Shown: positions 17,994-28,025, numbered from the stretch's first letter. The stretch is DNA of 64,000 bases from Flammeovirgaceae bacterium (GCA_024638265.1 JAHEKQ010000001.1:62001-126000), one strand, 5' to 3'. Made by a program: numbers and translations. The notes: generated by a model from the letters alone, not told the origin.

Positions 17994-18524
17994 TTATCTC
18001 AATACATCATTAGGGTCACCCAGTCCCAGTTCATCAAGGACAAAGTCCGTATAATCATACCTGGGATCGGTGTAAATCATTACGAGATCAGCCGCCTTAT
18101 CAAATATGATCGAAAGCCGGTTTTCCCGAGCAACTTTTTCAACGGCCTCGAAAACCTTATCCTGTATAGGTTTAACGAGTTCCTGTTTCTTAAGAAAATA
18201 CAAGCCTTCAAATCCAAATATCTTATTTTGATATTCTTTGAGTGCTGATTCCTTTTTCTCAATTTCTTCTATTCGTTGTTGCTTCATTTCTGCGGTCAGT
18301 AGTACTTCCTCCGCTTTCAGTGAAGCATACTGGGCCTCAATATCCTTGGCGAGTTCCTGTATCTCAGATTCCCAGCCATTGGAGAGTTTAGTAAGCTCTT
18401 CCTGCGCCGATTTAAATTCCGGCATTTTACTCAATACATAGTCTGTATCCACATACCCAAATTTCTGGGCATTAGCTCCAAACGCCAGGAGAAGTAATAC
18501 TACTATGTAATTAAACCTTTTCAC
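17994..18524 (-). CDS. OmpH/Skp-family periplasmic chaperone (first copy)
   Basis: A 176-residue paralogue of the next gene, with a signal peptide (YIVVLLLLAFGANAQ), FGYVDTDYVLSKMPEF, a charged coiled-coil and the C-terminal YDYTDFVLDELGL. The start codon is GTG and shares one base with the bamA stop (TAGTG). Two adjacent ompH copies after bamA are normal for Bacteroidota. Confidence 0.9.
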   Translation of the reverse strand: MKRFNYIVVLLLLAFGANAQKFGYVDTDYVLSKMPEFKSAQEELTKLSNGWESEIQELAKDIEAQYASLKAEEVLLTAEMKQQRIEEIEKKESALKEYQNKIFGFEGLYFLKKQELVKPIQDKVFEAVEKVARENRLSIIFDKAADLVMIYTDPRYDYTDFVLDELGLGDPNDVLR

Positions 18525-21220
18525 TATCGTATTTGCTGTCCAATCGTAAAGTGGAACTGCGGACCACTTCTCGTATCCCTGCCGGGCAAGGTGTCAAATC
18601 CGTAAGCCCAGTTGATCCCGATGAGTCCGAATGCCGGCATAAATACCCTGACTCCGGCTCCGGCTGACCTGTACATGTCAAACGGATTGAAATCTTCGTA
18701 GTTGTACCAGTTATTACCACCTTCTGCAAATATGAAGCCATAAATGGTAGCCGTCTCACTGGTTGTAACGGGATATCTCAGTTCGAGTCCGAATTTATCA
18801 TAGAGAATTCCACCCCTGATACCGCTGGTGTTTTCCACGCGTGGATTGAAGGGTGGTGTAATTGAATTATCTTCATAACCCCTCAGCCCAATCACATCAT
18901 TAGCTATAATAAATTGTTGTCCGGCAAGACCTGCACCACCCACATAAAACCGTTCAAACGGACCTACCTGGTTATCCGCTTTGTACCTTCCAATTATTCC
19001 AAAGTGCGCTTTGGCTTCTATTACAAATTTGTCAAAAATATTCAGGTAATATTTAGTATCGATCATCCATTTGTGATACTCAATCCATTTGTACTGCTGT
19101 TCCGGTGTAGCATTGTCCGGAAGATTCCTCCAGTAAGAATGAGGGGGGGTAAATGTCGCACTGATCGAAATGCTGGAACCCGATTTAGGATACATTGGAT
19201 TATCCAGACTCTGCCTGGCCAGCGTAAAGTTCAGGTACAGGTTGTTCGCGGATCCGTTCTCAAAACCCTGCCCGAGATCGACATAATTATCGAGTTCGTA
19301 ATTTTGGTATGCCAGGGTTGTCACGAGCGTGAAGTAATTATCAGGCCATTCGAGTCTCTTCCCAAGTCCAATGCTTGCTCCTTTCATTTTAATGGAGCTG
19401 TTAAAATCTGTAAAGAACGGTTGAGAATCAATGAATCCATCACCATCGGTATCTTCTCCACGAGCGGTACGCAACACGGTGCTGTTAACACCTATAGTAA
19501 ATGAATTGGGCCTCTTACCTCCGAGCCATGGCTCCGTGAAGGAAAAAGAGTAATTCTGGTACTGCCTACCGTTTGCTTGCATTCTCAGGCTCAACCGTTG
19601 GCCATCACCCACAGGAATAGGCGTGAACTTGCCCTTCAGCATGTTTCGAACTGAAAAATTGTTCAATGTTACACCCAGGGTTCCCACAAACCCATAGAAT
19701 CCACCCCATCCTCCCGAAAGCTCTATCTGATCATTCGATCTCTCCACGAGGCTCCAATCGATATCGACCGTACCATCCTCTGGATTGGGGAAATAGTTCG
19801 GTACTACCTGCTCCGGGTCAAAATATCCCATGGCTGCAAGCTGCTGCTGAGTTCGGATCAGGTCTGATCTTCGGAACTTCTGGCCGGGTACGGTGCTGAG
19901 TTCTCTTCTTATAACGTGATCACTGGTCCTGTCATTGCCACTGAATGTTACCCGGTTAATGGTGGCCTGCTCTCCTTCAAAGAGCCTCATTTCAATATCA
20001 ATGGAATCATTCTCCACCGACACTTCCACGGGGTCAACCCTAAAGAACAGGTAACCGTCATCCATATACAAGCCACTGATATCCATACCTTTCGGATTGA
20101 AGTTGACCTTCTTGTCGATTAGTTCTTTGTTGTATACATCACCTTTTTTAATTCCGAGTACGGTATTCAATGTTTCCTCGGTATGGATATAATTCCCCGT
20201 CCATTTAATATCCCTGAAGTAATACTTATTTCCTTCGTTTACATCGATATAGACATTTACGGATTTGTCGTCGTGCCTGGCGATACTGTCAGAAAGAATG
20301 TCGGCATCGCGATAACCCCTGGAATTATAATAATCTACCAGTAATCGTTTATCCTCCTTGAAATCAGATTGGATAAACTTGGTGTTCTTAAAAGGGTTTA
20401 GTTTGAAATTATCTTTTAACCAGTTTTTAAGGTCTCCCTCTGAAACTTCGTGACGATGAGCGACAAACTCAGCGGCTTTCTTCGGCCTAAAGCCAAATAC
20501 TTGCTGAAAAAGAAGCTTTGGCAGGTTGAACCTGAATTTTTCACCAGTCTTCTTCAGCTTCCTCTTGAGCCTTGCCTCTGATATCTCCTCATTACCTGAA
20601 ATTATTACTTTGTTGACCCTGATCTTCTTTTGTGGGTCAACCACAATTCGCAACCGGACACCATCCTCGTTGACGCTGTCTTGCTCCATTACTACATTGA
20701 CATCAGTATAGAGGAATCCTTTACTTTGGAAATTCTTCTTCACCGCCAGTTCCGTTTTCCGGATGACCGCATCCGTTACAACTTTACCCCGGTAAAGATT
20801 CAAATCTTCTCTTATTTCTGATTCCCTGCTACTGCTGATTCCTTCAAAAGCAAAGCCCATCAGTCGTGGTAATTCTGCCAGTTCTATAATTAAATGGACC
20901 TGATCCCCTTCGATTCGATCGATCATAATAGTCACATCGCCCACCAGGCCATGGCTCCATAACCTGCGAATCGCTGCACTGACCTGGTCTCCCGGTATTT
21001 TGATCTTGTCGCCGATGCGGAGGCCAGTGAGTGAGATCAATGCATTTTTATCGAGCACCGATAGTCCCGTAATGTCGATAGATGCTATTGTAAATTCTCG
21101 AGGGTTCGCATAATTAGTCAGGTCGGTAGTAGTAGCATCGGTTGTTCGGCGCTGCCTGAACTGCGCATCGACACTCTGAACGATGACCAACAAAATAATT
21201 ATCCCTAGTAATCTCCTCAT
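18524..21220 (-). CDS. bamA: Outer membrane protein assembly factor BamA
   Basis: An 898-residue Omp85 protein. It has a signal peptide (LLGIIILLVIVQSVDAQ), about five POTRA domains up to residue 480, for example FEGISSSRESEIREDL and NRVTFSGNDRTSDHVIRREL, and then a 16-strand barrel with GGWGGFYGFVGTLGVTLNNFS at its start and FHFTIGQQIR at the end. It inserts beta-barrel proteins into the outer membrane. It lies between uppS and the two ompH chaperone genes, the standard order in this phylum. Confidence 0.95.
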   Translation of the reverse strand: MRRLLGIIILLVIVQSVDAQFRQRRTTDATTTDLTNYANPREFTIASIDITGLSVLDKNALISLTGLRIGDKIKIPGDQVSAAIRRLWSHGLVGDVTIMIDRIEGDQVHLIIELAELPRLMGFAFEGISSSRESEIREDLNLYRGKVVTDAVIRKTELAVKKNFQSKGFLYTDVNVVMEQDSVNEDGVRLRIVVDPQKKIRVNKVIISGNEEISEARLKRKLKKTGEKFRFNLPKLLFQQVFGFRPKKAAEFVAHRHEVSEGDLKNWLKDNFKLNPFKNTKFIQSDFKEDKRLLVDYYNSRGYRDADILSDSIARHDDKSVNVYIDVNEGNKYYFRDIKWTGNYIHTEETLNTVLGIKKGDVYNKELIDKKVNFNPKGMDISGLYMDDGYLFFRVDPVEVSVENDSIDIEMRLFEGEQATINRVTFSGNDRTSDHVIRRELSTVPGQKFRRSDLIRTQQQLAAMGYFDPEQVVPNYFPNPEDGTVDIDWSLVERSNDQIELSGGWGGFYGFVGTLGVTLNNFSVRNMLKGKFTPIPVGDGQRLSLRMQANGRQYQNYSFSFTEPWLGGKRPNSFTIGVNSTVLRTARGEDTDGDGFIDSQPFFTDFNSSIKMKGASIGLGKRLEWPDNYFTLVTTLAYQNYELDNYVDLGQGFENGSANNLYLNFTLARQSLDNPMYPKSGSSISISATFTPPHSYWRNLPDNATPEQQYKWIEYHKWMIDTKYYLNIFDKFVIEAKAHFGIIGRYKADNQVGPFERFYVGGAGLAGQQFIIANDVIGLRGYEDNSITPPFNPRVENTSGIRGGILYDKFGLELRYPVTTSETATIYGFIFAEGGNNWYNYEDFNPFDMYRSAGAGVRVFMPAFGLIGINWAYGFDTLPGRDTRSGPQFHFTIGQQIR

Positions 21221-21222
21221 TC

Positions 21223-21969
21223 CTAAATCTTTACCTGTTCACTTATCTTGCCAAATCTCCTCTCCCGGTTCTGATAAGATCTAATCGCTTCATACAAATC
21301 CTTCTTTCTGAAATCCGGCCAGAGCACCTCCGTGAAGAATATCTCTGTGTACGCCAATTCCCAAAGAAGAAAATTACTTATCCTCATTTCTCCGCTGGTC
21401 CTAATCATCAGTTCCGGATTAGGAATTTCACGGGTCGAGAGATAATCGGAAAACATATCCTCATTGATCTCCTCTGGGTCAATTTTCCCGGATTTCACAT
21501 CCATTGCAATATTCCTGGTCGCTTCCAGGATATCCCACCTGCCGCTATAACTCAAGGCAAGTGTCAATATCAATCTCCCATTTCCTGAAGTTAGTTCAAT
21601 AGCTTCCTGTAACTCCTCCTGGCAATCTGATGGAAGTGACTTAATATTTCCAACGGCATGCAGTTCAATCTGGTTCTCTTTTAAAGACTCAATTTCATCC
21701 TTAATGGTTGACACGAGCAAGTGCATCAGGGCATCCACTTCCTCCTTCGGCCTTCCCCAATTCTCAGTGGAAAAAGCGTAAAGAGTGAGATATTCAACAC
21801 CAAGCTCGGCACACCCTTCGGTAATATCGCGCACGGCTTCAACAGCATTTTGATGACCAAATATCCTTTCAGCACCTTTCTGCTTTGCCCACCTGCCGTT
21901 TCCATCCATTATAACAGCTATATGCCGTGGCAGATTTTCCTTATCGATATGTTCCTTATCGTCAATCAA
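21223..21969 (-). CDS. uppS: Isoprenyl transferase (undecaprenyl diphosphate synthase)
   Basis: A 248-residue cis-prenyltransferase that makes the C55 carrier lipid for cell-wall synthesis. Motifs include HIAVIMDGNGRWAKQKG (with the catalytic Asp at about 22), YLTLYAFSTENWGRP, and the C-terminal ELMIRTSGEMRISNFLLWELAYTEIFF. The family normally reads SGExRLSNFLLWQ. The start codon is TTG at 21969 with GAGGA upstream. It is two bases from bamA. Confidence 0.94.
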   Translation of the reverse strand: MIDDKEHIDKENLPRHIAVIMDGNGRWAKQKGAERIFGHQNAVEAVRDITEGCAELGVEYLTLYAFSTENWGRPKEEVDALMHLLVSTIKDEIESLKENQIELHAVGNIKSLPSDCQEELQEAIELTSGNGRLILTLALSYSGRWDILEATRNIAMDVKSGKIDPEEINEDMFSDYLSTREIPNPELMIRTSGEMRISNFLLWELAYTEIFFTEVLWPDFRKKDLYEAIRSYQNRERRFGKISEQVKI

Positions 21970-22034
21970 TATCTTTCCTCAAATGAGCCTGCAAATTTAG
22001 TTAAATTATAAGACTATTGCCCTCACCATTATTA

Positions 22035-22721
22035 TTATCTGTAAGGATTTGTCGGGCATGGGATTTCGTAGAAACTATAAGTAGCGGTGAAACCCACAAA
22101 GTAGTAGAAGTCATTATCATACCAGTTGCCGTATTTATAATTCTTAAACCTTGAATCTCCGAAAGAGGTATTATCGAGGTAATCAAAAAACAGTTTCCTG
22201 ACCCCAAACTCCAATCCGAGATACCAGTTGGGACTCAACACATATTTAACTCCCATCCCGAAAGGGATTACTGGTTGGACCGGACTGTAATCTACATTGC
22301 TCGCCTTCTGACCGGAAAACCCCGCGATACCAATTCCCGCAAAAAGATAGGGTGAACCAAAGTTTACAGGATTTCTGCCCTTCAAATCCAAAAAGTTATA
22401 CTCAAAAACTGTACTGGCCTCAAAGGCAAAAACACTGAAATCCTCATTTCTCTGCGCCGCAAACGGATCCATCGGCCGTTGATCGGTCCCTTTAATAAAG
22501 CCAAACGTCAATCCGGCCCTGAAGTTAACCGCAGAACTCATATTGAATTTGTAGTGGCCGTTTAATCCGGGTCTATGCGTAGCTAAACGGTATTTATGTG
22601 AAAGGTCACCCGTATAATTGAAAGCCCCGACCCCGAAGCCAAGTTCGGTCTTAACCTGGCTCAAAACGGGTGTTGCCGCCAGTACTAATACAGCGATTAA
22701 AAGGAATATATTTTTAAACAT
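22035..22721 (-). CDS. DUF6089/PorG-like outer membrane barrel (type IX secretion related)
   Basis: A 228-residue protein with a signal peptide (LLIAVLVLAATPVLSQ) and an eight-stranded barrel pattern (ELGFGVGAFNYTGDL, GLNGHYKF, NFRAGLTFGF and YYFVGFTATYSFY near the end). It lies one gene before uppS-bamA-ompH. In Porphyromonas gingivalis the gene in this position is porG, part of the type IX secretion machine. The homology is inferred from position and barrel type. No other T9SS gene or C-terminal sorting domain was seen in the window. Confidence 0.75.
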   Translation of the reverse strand: MFKNIFLLIAVLVLAATPVLSQVKTELGFGVGAFNYTGDLSHKYRLATHRPGLNGHYKFNMSSAVNFRAGLTFGFIKGTDQRPMDPFAAQRNEDFSVFAFEASTVFEYNFLDLKGRNPVNFGSPYLFAGIGIAGFSGQKASNVDYSPVQPVIPFGMGVKYVLSPNWYLGLEFGVRKLFFDYLDNTSFGDSRFKNYKYGNWYDNDFYYFVGFTATYSFYEIPCPTNPYR

Positions 22722-23821
22722 TACCTGAACTTGGCCCTTCTGTAAGTTTTTCCGACTACGTAAGTAACGCGAATAGTGGTAACAACGTACATGTCGTTGT
22801 CATTTTTATTGCCCCTTACGTTATCGGGAAATTCCCTGCCGTAGCCACCAAAAGATACATAGCCACCGGGAGCGGGAAGTTCAGGCCCTGCCGTGGATGC
22901 TATTACTTCGGAGTTCCTTGTATCGCCACTCACTGCTGCAGTTGTTTCCCTTGAGCGGTCGGCCATTGCCCGCGAGAGATCACTGGGAAGCAATTCAAGG
23001 TCCACATAATTAGCACTTACATCATCGATGTAATCGGTAAATAAATACCTGATGCCCGTTTCAAAACTAAAATCCAGTTTATCATTCAGTTTATACCGTA
23101 TACCGGCACCCAATGGAATAGAGATCTGCAATCTTTTATAAGGCTTTATTCCATGGTTGATTGCCGATTCAGGAAGGTTGCTGAATTGGCCTTCGGTACC
23201 GAGAGGTTGTAGTGCCACCCATGTACCTGCCTCAGGTAACCCGCTATTCTCATTTACATAACCCTTCGGATTATGATAAAACAGAGCCAGCCCGATGTAC
23301 GCATAAGGAGTGAAGATCAAACGGTTAACATAGCTGTATTCGTTTCTAAATAAATCAAAAACTCCGGTGACAGAAAGTTCTGTAATCCTGTTTCTGAATT
23401 GAAGGTTCCTTACATATCGATATCTTGCATTATCGTCAAGTGGATCTGCAGACTCAAAATCATCACCTCTTAAGGTACCATAGGTAAATTGTGCCCGTAG
23501 TGAGTAGAAAGGACCAAATCGGTGGCCCGCTGTAACACCAAGTGCCGGCCTGGTAAAGGAAAGATCGGTACTAAACCTGCTGGGAAGGGGAGCGAGATCT
23601 CCAAAATAATTCATCCCATTCACCGTAACTCCAACAAATGAATATTGATTGGTGCCTGAGAAACCGGCTTTCCGGCCCCGGAAGTTCCTCATTTTTTTGT
23701 TGTTGGACTTGATTTGCCTCCGATTAAACTGGGCATCAGCTTCGGGCACACTAGCAAAAATGAATACCAGGCCTAAAAAAATTGCAGAAAGACCTGCAAA
23801 CGACTTTTTAAAAAGGCTCAT
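22721..23821 (-). CDS. DUF6089-like outer membrane barrel, longer paralogue
   Basis: A 366-residue relative of the following gene. Translation from ATG 23821 gives a signal peptide ending SVPEADA, whereas an in-frame ATG at 23857 adds twelve residues before it. NQYSFVGVTVNGMNYFGDLAPLP, GVTAGHRFGPFYSLRAQF, PYAYIGLALFYHNPKGYV and FETGIRYLFTDYIDDVSANYVD are typical of this barrel group. An Ala/Ser/Thr-rich insertion near 295-325 is probably a surface loop. It overlaps the smaller barrel gene by one base. The two may form a pair. Confidence 0.75.
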   Translation of the reverse strand: MSLFKKSFAGLSAIFLGLVFIFASVPEADAQFNRRQIKSNNKKMRNFRGRKAGFSGTNQYSFVGVTVNGMNYFGDLAPLPSRFSTDLSFTRPALGVTAGHRFGPFYSLRAQFTYGTLRGDDFESADPLDDNARYRYVRNLQFRNRITELSVTGVFDLFRNEYSYVNRLIFTPYAYIGLALFYHNPKGYVNENSGLPEAGTWVALQPLGTEGQFSNLPESAINHGIKPYKRLQISIPLGAGIRYKLNDKLDFSFETGIRYLFTDYIDDVSANYVDLELLPSDLSRAMADRSRETTAAVSGDTRNSEVIASTAGPELPAPGGYVSFGGYGREFPDNVRGNKNDNDMYVVTTIRVTYVVGKTYRRAKFR

Positions 23822-23878
23822 TAAACGACGGAATTGGCTAACTACAAATGTAAACAAGCCAACACAAAGATAAAAATC

Positions 23879-24583
23879 CTAATCTGCCTTGTTTACAGTA
23901 CCCAGGCCTCCAATATCAGATTGCACATTTTCCGGGTCTCCTTTGTACTTTATACCCCCCAATCCACTTATGGCAGCATCGAGTTCTTCGTAAACCGTAA
24001 CATCCGCACTACCCACACCACTAATCTCAATCCTGGCACGCCTGGATTCAAGGCCAAATCCACTGTATCCGCCAGCTCCACTCATTTCCACTCTCTGGAA
24101 GTCCGCCTTACCCTTCAGTTTTACGGCTCCTGCCCCGCTTACTTGCATTTTAAGCTCATTGACCTCAAGATTAAGGTCTATCGCGCCGGCCCCTGACATG
24201 GATATCATCAGATCTTCAGCCTTTATAATTTCTTCGTTTTGTAATTCGCAAGCCCCGCTGACCATAATTTCTTCAAGTTCCCGGAAGAATATCACGATTT
24301 CAATCCCTTCATCACTGTATATCCTTTCACTGTTGTAGATTTTAAGCGTGTTGCCTTCAACCTCCACAACCAGGTATTCCACAAGGTTATTGTCTATCTC
24401 AACTTCAACTTTTTCCCGGTTGGAAGGAACCAGCACTACGCTATAAGCGCCACCTATATTGATCCTTGAAAATTCTTCGACATCATAGGTCTCAGAAATC
24501 ATATCACCATTCCCCTCTTCCTTAATTCCAAAAGTGACACAACCGGCGAGAAGAAATACAAAAGTAAATGACAAGTAGCGCAT
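23879..24583 (-). CDS. Head-GIN domain lipoprotein (DUF2807)
   Basis: A 234-residue lipoprotein (LLAGC, modified Cys15) whose body is a right-handed beta-helix of repeated short turns with SGAGAIDL, VSGAGAVKL, MSGAGGYSGF, ISGVGSADV and ISGLGGIKY. This is the auto-adhesin-like head-GIN domain, known mainly from Bacteroidota. Its exact role is unknown, and a surface or periplasmic scaffold is likely. It lies 26 bases after the peptidase gene and probably belongs to the same transcript. Confidence 0.88.
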   Translation of the reverse strand: MRYLSFTFVFLLAGCVTFGIKEEGNGDMISETYDVEEFSRINIGGAYSVVLVPSNREKVEVEIDNNLVEYLVVEVEGNTLKIYNSERIYSDEGIEIVIFFRELEEIMVSGACELQNEEIIKAEDLMISMSGAGAIDLNLEVNELKMQVSGAGAVKLKGKADFQRVEMSGAGGYSGFGLESRRARIEISGVGSADVTVYEELDAAISGLGGIKYKGDPENVQSDIGGLGTVNKAD

Positions 24584-24609
24584 AGTTCAGGTTTTTTAAT
24601 ATATACGGA

Positions 24610-26784
24610 TTAGAGGTTGTTTAGGATATAATCAGTCATTAAGCGATAAATATGCATGGTCGCCCCACCCCTTCTAATCCCATGGGCACGATCCGGATAG
24701 TAAAATGACTGAAATTGTTTACCCTCGGATATCAACTTATTCTGAAGTGCAACGGCGTTCTGAAAGTGGACATTATCATCTCCAGTACCATGGATCAAAA
24801 GGAAATTCCCTTTGAGCTTAGAAGCATGCGCGGTAGGTGAATTGTCATCGTACCCCGACCCGTTTTCCTGTGGCAAACCCATATATCTCTCTGTATAAAT
24901 TGTATCATAATACCTCCAGTTAGTTACCGGGGCAACTGCTATTGCCATTTTAAATACATCAGCACCTTTGAAGAGGCAAAGGGAAGACATATAACCCCCG
25001 TAACTCCAGCCCCAGATTCCTATTCGGTCCGCATTCGTGTATGAAAGGCCCGCGATGTACTTAGCAGCGGCAATCTGATCTTCAGATTCGTATTTTCCCA
25101 GTTGACCATAAGTCAGTTTTTTGAATTCTTCCCCACGATAGCCGGTTCCTCTCGGGTCGACCACCGCAATGATGTATCCTTTCTGGGCCAACATATAATG
25201 CCAGAAATCCCTGCCCCCAACCCAGCGGTTACTGACTTGTTGCGAACCGGGGCCACTGTACTGGAACATAAGTGCGGGATATTCCTTGTTCTCATCAAAA
25301 TCGGTGGGCTTTATCATATAACCGTTTAGTTCCACACCTCCCTCGGTAGAAAACTTGAAAAATTCTTTCCCCTTTAGCTTATAGCTGTCCACCACCTCCT
25401 GGTGTTCTTCGTTGTCTGCAAGGTTTTTTATCAACTGATTTCCCGAAGTGGCATAAAGATCAGTAGTTGGTACCCGGATGGAATTACTGTAGGTCCTTAC
25501 GTAATATTCAAAGTCTTTGCTCATGTTCACAGAAACCGATCCGTTGGAAGGAGAGAGTTCAGTGTGTTTCTTCCCCTTGAGATCCGTGACAAAAAATGTC
25601 CTGTCCAGTGGTGAGGCTTTCGCCGCAATATAGTATACCAGGGGTCGCCGACTTTCCTCATCAATCCCCAGGAACCTGGTCACTTCAAAATCACCGGAAG
25701 TCAGTTGCCTTACCAACTCGCCATCGATTGTATAAAGATAGAGGTGCTTGAAACCACTCTGTTCACTGGAGTGGATAAAATGTTTTCCATCATTTAAGTA
25801 GGTCAGGTCATCACAATAGTCCAGGTCGACATAACGCTCATTGGTCTCGGTAAGAACCACTTTCGAATCGCCTGTGGAAGCATCTACATGCATTATATCC
25901 AGTTTGTTTTGCAACCGGTTTAACCTCCTCAAAGACAAAACGTCAGGATCTGTAGTCCAGTTAGCCCTCGCTATGTAAATGTCTGTTTCTGAACCGATAT
26001 TACATTTAACATTGTCTCCGGACTCGAGGTCATGTATAAGAATTTCAACGATGGAATTGTCTTCACCCGCCTTGGGGTACTTGAATACATAATCTTCAGG
26101 GTAAAGTGCCCCTTCATTCCATTTCTGCATATTATAGGTTTTGACACCTGATTCGTCGAATCGGTAAAAGGCAATCCTTCGACTGTCCGGGGACCAGTAA
26201 AAGGCCTTGGCAAAACTCAGTTCCTCCTCATAAACCCAATCTGTACTACCATTGATGATCTTGTTAAACTCCCCATCCACAGTCACCTGCACTTCCTCCA
26301 TGGTCTCCAGGATGGTATAAAACAGATTATTACCCCGAACAAAGGCCACCTTGGCACCATCCGGGCTAAAAGTGGCATATGATTGCTTACCTCCGCTCGA
26401 TAGTTCTTTCATATCCCCCGATTCGCGATCATAGATATAATAATTGGCTTTGTAGGACCTTCTATAAATGCTTTCAAAATCGGTCAACAATAGTATTTTT
26501 TGCTCATTCGCACTGAATTCATAGGCGTTTATGGAAATCCTTGGGGTCAGCTCTGAACCGGAAAGGATCGTCTCAACCACTTCACCGCTCCTCACACTAT
26601 ACTTTACAATATTATTCTGTTCCTGGGCGGTAAAATAATTACCATCGTTCATCCAACGAAGGTTACTGACGAACTCGGTCCTGAAGGTTCCTTTCTGGAA
26701 TATATCTTCCAATGTGATCTCCTTTTGACCAAAGCCTGCTACGGTAATAAAGAGCCCAATTATCAATAGTATGTTCTTTCTCAT
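24610..26784 (-). CDS. Dipeptidyl-peptidase IV family serine peptidase (S9B)
   Basis: A 724-residue exported peptidase. It has a signal peptide, a beta-propeller (about 50-480) with DWVYEEEL, the Glu motif that binds the substrate N-terminus in DPP IV, and an alpha/beta-hydrolase domain. The catalytic Ser594 is in GWSYGGYMS, with Asp669 or Asp670 in GDDNVH and His701 in DRAHGI. It cleaves dipeptides ending in Pro or Ala from peptide N-termini. It overlaps the class-V PLP gene by one base. Confidence 0.92.
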   Translation of the reverse strand: MRKNILLIIGLFITVAGFGQKEITLEDIFQKGTFRTEFVSNLRWMNDGNYFTAQEQNNIVKYSVRSGEVVETILSGSELTPRISINAYEFSANEQKILLLTDFESIYRRSYKANYYIYDRESGDMKELSSGGKQSYATFSPDGAKVAFVRGNNLFYTILETMEEVQVTVDGEFNKIINGSTDWVYEEELSFAKAFYWSPDSRRIAFYRFDESGVKTYNMQKWNEGALYPEDYVFKYPKAGEDNSIVEILIHDLESGDNVKCNIGSETDIYIARANWTTDPDVLSLRRLNRLQNKLDIMHVDASTGDSKVVLTETNERYVDLDYCDDLTYLNDGKHFIHSSEQSGFKHLYLYTIDGELVRQLTSGDFEVTRFLGIDEESRRPLVYYIAAKASPLDRTFFVTDLKGKKHTELSPSNGSVSVNMSKDFEYYVRTYSNSIRVPTTDLYATSGNQLIKNLADNEEHQEVVDSYKLKGKEFFKFSTEGGVELNGYMIKPTDFDENKEYPALMFQYSGPGSQQVSNRWVGGRDFWHYMLAQKGYIIAVVDPRGTGYRGEEFKKLTYGQLGKYESEDQIAAAKYIAGLSYTNADRIGIWGWSYGGYMSSLCLFKGADVFKMAIAVAPVTNWRYYDTIYTERYMGLPQENGSGYDDNSPTAHASKLKGNFLLIHGTGDDNVHFQNAVALQNKLISEGKQFQSFYYPDRAHGIRRGGATMHIYRLMTDYILNNL

Positions 26785-28025
26785 TATGCTTGTTTTACTG
26801 CCTCTACAAATTTATCCAAATCACTAAATGTCGTGTAAAGATGTGGCGTTACCCTTACTCCCTTTACGCTATCCCTGTTTATTGCTACCGTAAATATATT
26901 ATGCTTCTCATGGAAATATTCAGAAAGCTCGTTCGGAGAGTATCCCTCAATTGAAATATTACCCAGGGCGGAAGATCGATCTACATCCAGGGGCATGTTC
27001 AGCGTGACTTTAGGTAGGTCTTTCACCTGGTCCGTCCAATATTTTCGCAATTGCCGCAGTCGGTCCTGCTTTCTTTTCGAGCCGATGGTATTGTGGAATC
27101 GCAGTGCATTGGAAATAGCAAGATTGGTATGAACAGGGTGTGTACCTATGTGCTCAAACTTCCTGATGTCATCCTCTCCATAGGTATCATCTCCGAAAAG
27201 TGGCCAGACTCTCGATATCTTTTCTTTTTTCACCCACAGTATTCCTGCCCCAAGTGGAGTGCAAAGCCATTTATGAAGACTCGCTCCGTAATAATCACAC
27301 CCGAGTTCCGGTATTTCAAAATCCAATTGTGCAAAAGCATGGGCGGAATCACAAATGACCTCAACGCCGTATCGGTGCGCCATATCTGAGATCTTCCTTA
27401 CCGGAAGAACCTGGCCTGTTAAGTTAATAAGGTGGGTAACCAGAATGACTCGGGTTTTCTTCGTAATCGCTTTCTCATATGCGTCCACAATTTCATCATC
27501 TGACTTTGGCCAAAGGGGCAGACTGATCATCCTATTCACTATCCCTTCCCGTTTGGCTTTCTGACGAAAAGCCTCCACCATACTCAGGTAATCCTGATCA
27601 GTCATTACCGCCTCTTCGCCCTTCTCCATTTTCAACCCAAGTATAACCGTATCCAATGATTCGGTGGTATTTCTCGTAACCGCGATCTCGTCAGGAGAAA
27701 CCCCGGCAAATTCTGCCAATTGCTGTTTCACCCTGGTTTTTTCCTCCCGTTGCATTCTCCTCATAAACCATGAGGGCATTTCATTGATCATTCTCTGATA
27801 CTCTGCATGTGCCTTCAGGGTCTCCGTAGGCTGAGGGCTGAAATACCCGTTTTCAAGATTGATAAATTTCGGGGTCTGGTAATAAGCTTTCTGAACCTGG
27901 TACCAAAATGCCTCAGGATCTCCCTGGTCGGCTTGCCTTACTGCTGCGATCAAACTGTCATTGAAAAAGGGAAAGGCCCCTATTGTGAGGCCAATCTTTC
28001 CGAGGAATTTTCTTCTTGAGTCCAT
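26784..28025 (-). CDS. Class-V PLP enzyme with a twin-arginine signal
   Basis: A 413-residue PLP enzyme of the isopenicillin-N-epimerase/cysteine-desulfurase superfamily, from ATG 28025, one base after the upstream peptidase stop. An in-frame start at 28082 would overlap that gene. The N-terminus MDSRRKFLGKIGLTIGAF carries SRRKFLGK, a good Tat motif, so it is exported folded with its cofactor. PLP contacts are Asp226 (CDSAHAF) and Lys252 (ASLHKW). The substrate is unknown. It sits between two exported S9 peptidases in one operon, so an amino acid or peptide released by them is a natural guess. Confidence 0.85.
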   Translation of the reverse strand: MDSRRKFLGKIGLTIGAFPFFNDSLIAAVRQADQGDPEAFWYQVQKAYYQTPKFINLENGYFSPQPTETLKAHAEYQRMINEMPSWFMRRMQREEKTRVKQQLAEFAGVSPDEIAVTRNTTESLDTVILGLKMEKGEEAVMTDQDYLSMVEAFRQKAKREGIVNRMISLPLWPKSDDEIVDAYEKAITKKTRVILVTHLINLTGQVLPVRKISDMAHRYGVEVICDSAHAFAQLDFEIPELGCDYYGASLHKWLCTPLGAGILWVKKEKISRVWPLFGDDTYGEDDIRKFEHIGTHPVHTNLAISNALRFHNTIGSKRKQDRLRQLRKYWTDQVKDLPKVTLNMPLDVDRSSALGNISIEGYSPNELSEYFHEKHNIFTVAINRDSVKGVRVTPHLYTTFSDLDKFVEAVKQA

